Assembly (NCBI GenBank): GCA_027021785.1 | Contig: JALUTR010000183.1 | Coordinates: 1 to 44,878, forward strand | DNA length: 44,878 nt | From: Fidelibacterota bacterium | GTDB lineage: Bacteria > Fidelibacterota > Marinisomatia > Marinisomatales > JAADGP01 | Reading direction: 5' to 3' | Shown here: positions 42,861 through 44,878 of the stretch, one piece after another | Numbering within the stretch: the stretch's first letter is position 1 | Layout: the number at the start of each line of letters is the position of its first letter | Notes under the pieces: model-generated | The model's database searches: none | The model's input: the letters and a program-made list of their open reading frames with translations, nothing else | Told to the model about the DNA's origin: nothing | Translations under genes and position numbers: made by a program

Positions 42861-42936
42861 TACTTTTGAAACAGAACCCTCAATCAATAATAATGAATCC
42901 GGTTCCACCAGCTAGCTCTAAAAAGAAAATTCAAAT

Positions 42937-43040
42937 AGTTCCCCAACACCATTTTAAAATCCCCTCTGGAGAGGGGACCACCGACGAGGTCGGAGGGGGG
43001 TGTGTAATGAGCGCTCCCTCCGGTACACACCGTAAATTGT
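42937..43040. repeat. Modular hairpin repeat, copy B (3'-truncated)
   Basis: AGTTCCCCAACACCATTTTA, then CCCCTCT-GG-AGAGGGG, the CCGAC/GTCGG hairpin and GGGGGGTGTGTAATGAGCGC. It loses similarity to A and C shortly after CTCCCTCCGGTACA, about 30 bases before the end of the DUF559 gene. Confidence 0.85.
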
Positions 43041-43067
43041 AGACCGGTTTTCGACAATAGTGATAAT

Positions 43068-43436
43068 TCATCGACTTGTTGTTTCCCATTGTGCTATCCA
43101 TCGGTCAATAGTTTCCAAAACGCCATCCAGATTTGATCTTACATCGCTTTCCCGGAAACGCAAAATATGCAACCCCAACGATTTTAATCTGGATTCGCGA
43201 ACAGTATCATATTCAAATTTCCCCTCATGGCTCTCACCGTCAATCTCAATTATCAGTTTCAGTTTCGGGCAATAAAAATCGACAATGAAATCCAGAATCG
43301 GCTTCTGTCGGTGGAAATCGTAACCACGCATTTGTTTACCCTTTAAATGTATCCAAAGCAATATTTCTCCGGGGGTGCTTCTATTGCGTAGCGCACGAGC
43401 CAAGGATTTTAGTCTGGGATTATAAGGTATTTTCAT
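43068..43436 (-). CDS. DUF559 / Vsr-like endonuclease-fold protein
   Basis: A 122-residue protein with the DUF559 pattern: ARALRNRSTPGEILLWIHLK, then GYDFHRQKPILDFIVDFYCP, KLIIEIDGESH and LGLHILRFRESDV. The restriction-endonuclease-like core residues D-x-n-E-x-D (FIVDF and IEIDG) resemble the very-short-patch repair nuclease fold. Nuclease activity is presumed for the family, and its biological role is not established. Here it sits between copies B and C of a hairpin repeat and is transcribed opposite to the PAP2-distal Rrf2. Such linkage to repeats suggests a role in their spread (inference). Confidence 0.9.
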   Translation of the reverse strand: MKIPYNPRLKSLARALRNRSTPGEILLWIHLKGKQMRGYDFHRQKPILDFIVDFYCPKLKLIIEIDGESHEGKFEYDTVRESRLKSLGLHILRFRESDVRSNLDGVLETIDRWIAQWETTSR

Positions 43437-43555
43437 AGATCAGCTCTGTTTTGATAGTTGAAAAATTGAAAAAACACTGAAAATCTAATAAAATTTAACA
43501 ATGGACATAAAATAATTTTGGGTTTACCACACACCAGCCCCCAGGAGGAAATTCC

Positions 43556-43966
43556 ATAGTTCCCCAACACCATTTTTTTTGCCGGACCTAAAAATCCCCT
43601 CTGGAGAGGGGACCACCGGCGAAGTCGGAGGGGGGTGTGTAATGAGCGCTCCCTCTGGTACATACTATCATTTACAGTCCGGGCTCTGATAGATCGACTG
43701 AGTCCATAGATGAAGATCAAACTGTAACGTGGAGGAATAATTTGATCTCAGTAATGACGCAATCGTAAAAAGTCGGGTGATAAAACGATAACAGTTACTA
43801 AGCTATAGAAATTATTAATATTATACGATATTACCATCAATTCTTGGTTTTATTGCATATTCGTTTGATTCGTTTGCTTCGTTGTTAGTTTTTACGGGAC
43901 CATCAGTAATCCGTATTTTGCAATTTCCGTAATAAACAAAACATCGTTGGAGATACAATTCTAGAT
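43556..43966. repeat. Modular hairpin repeat, copy C, split by an insertion
   Basis: From ATAGTTCCCCAACACC through the CCCCTCT-GG-AGAGGGG and CCGGC..GTCGG hairpins to TAGATCGACTGAGTCCATAG and GATCTCAGTAAT (43755), nearly identical to copy A. The tail (CCGTATTTTGCAATTTCCGT ... ACAATT) resumes at 43911 after an insertion. Track ORFs here are translated repeat. Confidence 0.85.
43756..43910. mobile_element. MITE-like insertion in repeat copy C with 7-bp target duplication
   Basis: Copy A is uninterrupted here (TTTCAGTAATCCGTA). In copy C, CAGTAAT occurs at 43749-43755 and again at 43904-43910, with about 148 bases between. The insert ends share CGTAAAAA in inverted orientation (GACGCAATCGTAAAAAGTCG at the left, TTTTTACGGGACCAT at the right). 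It is non-coding and AT-rich, so a non-autonomous element is likely. No transposase is in the window. Confidence 0.6.
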
Positions 43967-44070
43967 TTAGCCTGCTCGTGACGCTGCTGGCATTCTTTAT
44001 GCGTCTTTTTAAAAAAACCGGCAGGCTCTCCACAATATATACAATTTCCTATTCTTTCACCTATTGGTTT
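43903..44070 (-). pseudogene. Zinc-ribbon protein fragment
   Basis: In a frame missed by the track, the minus strand reads GERIGNCIYCGEPAGFF then KKTHKECQQRHEQAK, a C-x2-C ... H-x2-C pattern like the N-terminus of a small zinc-ribbon protein. There is no start codon after the upstream TAG (44073-44071). The frame runs into the repeat tail and stops. It is a 5' gene fragment truncated by the repeat. Function unknown. Confidence 0.45.
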
Positions 44071-44184
44071 CTAACGGATTAACCGAGGTACGTGAACTTC
44101 ATCATTCCCGATGTAAAATTCCGTTGGTAAAAACCCATAGCTCCAAAATCACGCTAAAGCTTTTCAGGTTACCTCAAGTGTGTG

Positions 44185-44478
44185 TTAGACAGCCGTGAGT
44201 TCCAGTTTCTTCACTTTCCTCATATCTATTTTCTGCTTGGCACGCCAAAGAGAATAGTGGTCCTGCATGGCTAACCAACTTTCCGGAGTTCTCCCAAAAA
44301 CATGTGAAAGACGCAACGCCATTTCCGGCGTAACATTGCTCTTGCAATTTAGGAGTCTGATAAACGTAGAGGCTGCAACGTTCAGATTTTCGGCTACTTT
44401 TCTGGAGCTCAAGCCAAACGGTTTCATGTATACCTCTCTGATGAATTCACCAGGATGGGGAGGGTTGTGCATACTCAT
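44185..44478 (-). CDS. higA: HigA-type antitoxin (XRE-family HTH)
   Basis: A 97-residue antitoxin. It begins with the family's NPPHPGEFIREVYMKPFGLS. The helix-turn-helix follows (SSRKVAENLNVAASTFIRLL) and then VTPEMALRLSHVFGRTPESWLAMQ, diagnostic of the HigA/VapI addiction-module group. It neutralises the HigB toxin and probably represses the operon. Its ATG overlaps the toxin stop by one base (TAATG). Toxin-first order is the normal higBA layout. A second Met two codons on is an alternative start. Confidence 0.94.
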   Translation of the reverse strand: MSMHNPPHPGEFIREVYMKPFGLSSRKVAENLNVAASTFIRLLNCKSNVTPEMALRLSHVFGRTPESWLAMQDHYSLWRAKQKIDMRKVKKLELTAV

Positions 44479-44756
44479 TAATGGTAGTCCTCATAATTTA
44501 CGGCATGAGCGTTTCCCGCTTCAAATTTGAAGGTTAAACGCCAATTGCCACTTACTAATATTGACCAGAAACTTTTCCGACTTCCTTTCAAGGGATGCAG
44601 ATTGAAGCCGGGAATATCCATATCTTCAATTGTCGTGGCTGTATCCAGGGCCGATAGCATAAGTCGAAGTCGCTTGGCATGAATTGCCTGAATTCCAGCC
44701 TTTGATCCAGTCTCATAGAATTTTCGCAATCCTTTATGGTTGAAAGACAAGATCAT
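44478..44756 (-). CDS. higB: HigB-type toxin (RelE/ParE superfamily)
   Basis: A 92-residue toxin. It has FNHKGLRKFYETGSKAGIQA near the start, HAKRLRLMLSALDTATTIED, and PGFNLHPLKGSRKSFWSILV leading to SGNWRLTFKFEAGNAHAVNY, typical of the plasmid killer/HigB family. HigB cleaves mRNA on the ribosome. It is the first gene of a toxin-antitoxin pair with higA at the repeat-rich window edge, consistent with a mobile cargo region. The 44757-44878 end shows no gene. Confidence 0.94.
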   Translation of the reverse strand: MILSFNHKGLRKFYETGSKAGIQAIHAKRLRLMLSALDTATTIEDMDIPGFNLHPLKGSRKSFWSILVSGNWRLTFKFEAGNAHAVNYEDYH

Positions 44757-44878
44757 GGTTTAATATAGGCATGTTGCGCATCACGAAACAAACAAATTCA
44801 TAGGATCGAACCCCTGTTTTGTTAACTTCTCTCGTCGATCTTTTCCTGGATTCTGAGCACATTGTCATTCTATTGATT

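Noticed and set aside
43433-43720. 95-aa minus-strand ORF
   Set aside because: It is a translation of repeat copy C (LRLRRWSPLQRGF-type peptide), a common artefact of this repeat.

Overview
The window looks like a Gram-negative bacterium of the wider Bacteroidota/FCB type (Calditrichota, KSB1 or Ignavibacteriota-like). The grounds are a TonB-dependent receptor with a carboxypeptidase-regulatory domain, many lipoproteins, an LPS-sugar isomerase (KdsD), paired secreted amidohydrolases and a clade II (Sec-type) nitrous oxide reductase cluster. This placement is inferred from gene content only. No rRNA, tRNA or CRISPR array was recognised.

Layout. 1-4.1 kb: a small His/Cys membrane protein, a TonB-dependent receptor and a secreted metallophosphoesterase. 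4.2-9.0 kb: an ion-transport pair, with a HAMP-only membrane sensor overlapping trkH, then a convergent ClC transporter carrying CBS and RCK_C domains; a perfect hairpin terminator separates them. 9.5-16.9 kb: a molybdopterin oxidoreductase and a fused 4x[4Fe-4S]-NrfD membrane subunit, flanked by gene remnants (a deleted OFA-type MFS transporter, a possible HdrD-like Fe-S membrane protein and an EtfB 5' stub), and then a sulfur-trafficking operon (ArsR, TusA, DsrE2, DUF2892). 17.1-21.5 kb: RpiB and transketolase, an M19 dipeptidase lipoprotein and a small lipoprotein. 21.7-27.5 kb: a LOG-family protein, two translationally coupled amidohydrolases and Tag glycosylase. 27.7-30.3 kb: the pabA-pabB-pabC operon for p-aminobenzoate.

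30.6-37.5 kb is the nitrous oxide reduction operon on the minus strand: Rrf2 regulator, c-type cytochrome lipoprotein, nosZ, a NosB-like membrane protein, nosL, nosD, nosF and nosY. Most genes overlap, and a perfect palindrome overlaps a plausible promoter just upstream of the regulator. It should let the cell respire N2O under Fe-S/NO-responsive control. A second Rrf2 paralogue lies at 42 kb. 37.7-41.7 kb holds KdsD, a cupredoxin-like/rhodanese lipoprotein, an OsmC-like protein, thioredoxin and a PAP2 phosphatase.

42.4-44.9 kb is an accessory, repeat-rich end. Near-identical copies of a modular hairpin repeat surround a DUF559 nuclease gene. One copy is split by a ~148-bp MITE-like insertion with a 7-bp target duplication, next to a zinc-ribbon gene fragment and a HigB/HigA toxin-antitoxin pair. 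Intergenic heptanucleotide tandem repeats recur throughout the window.
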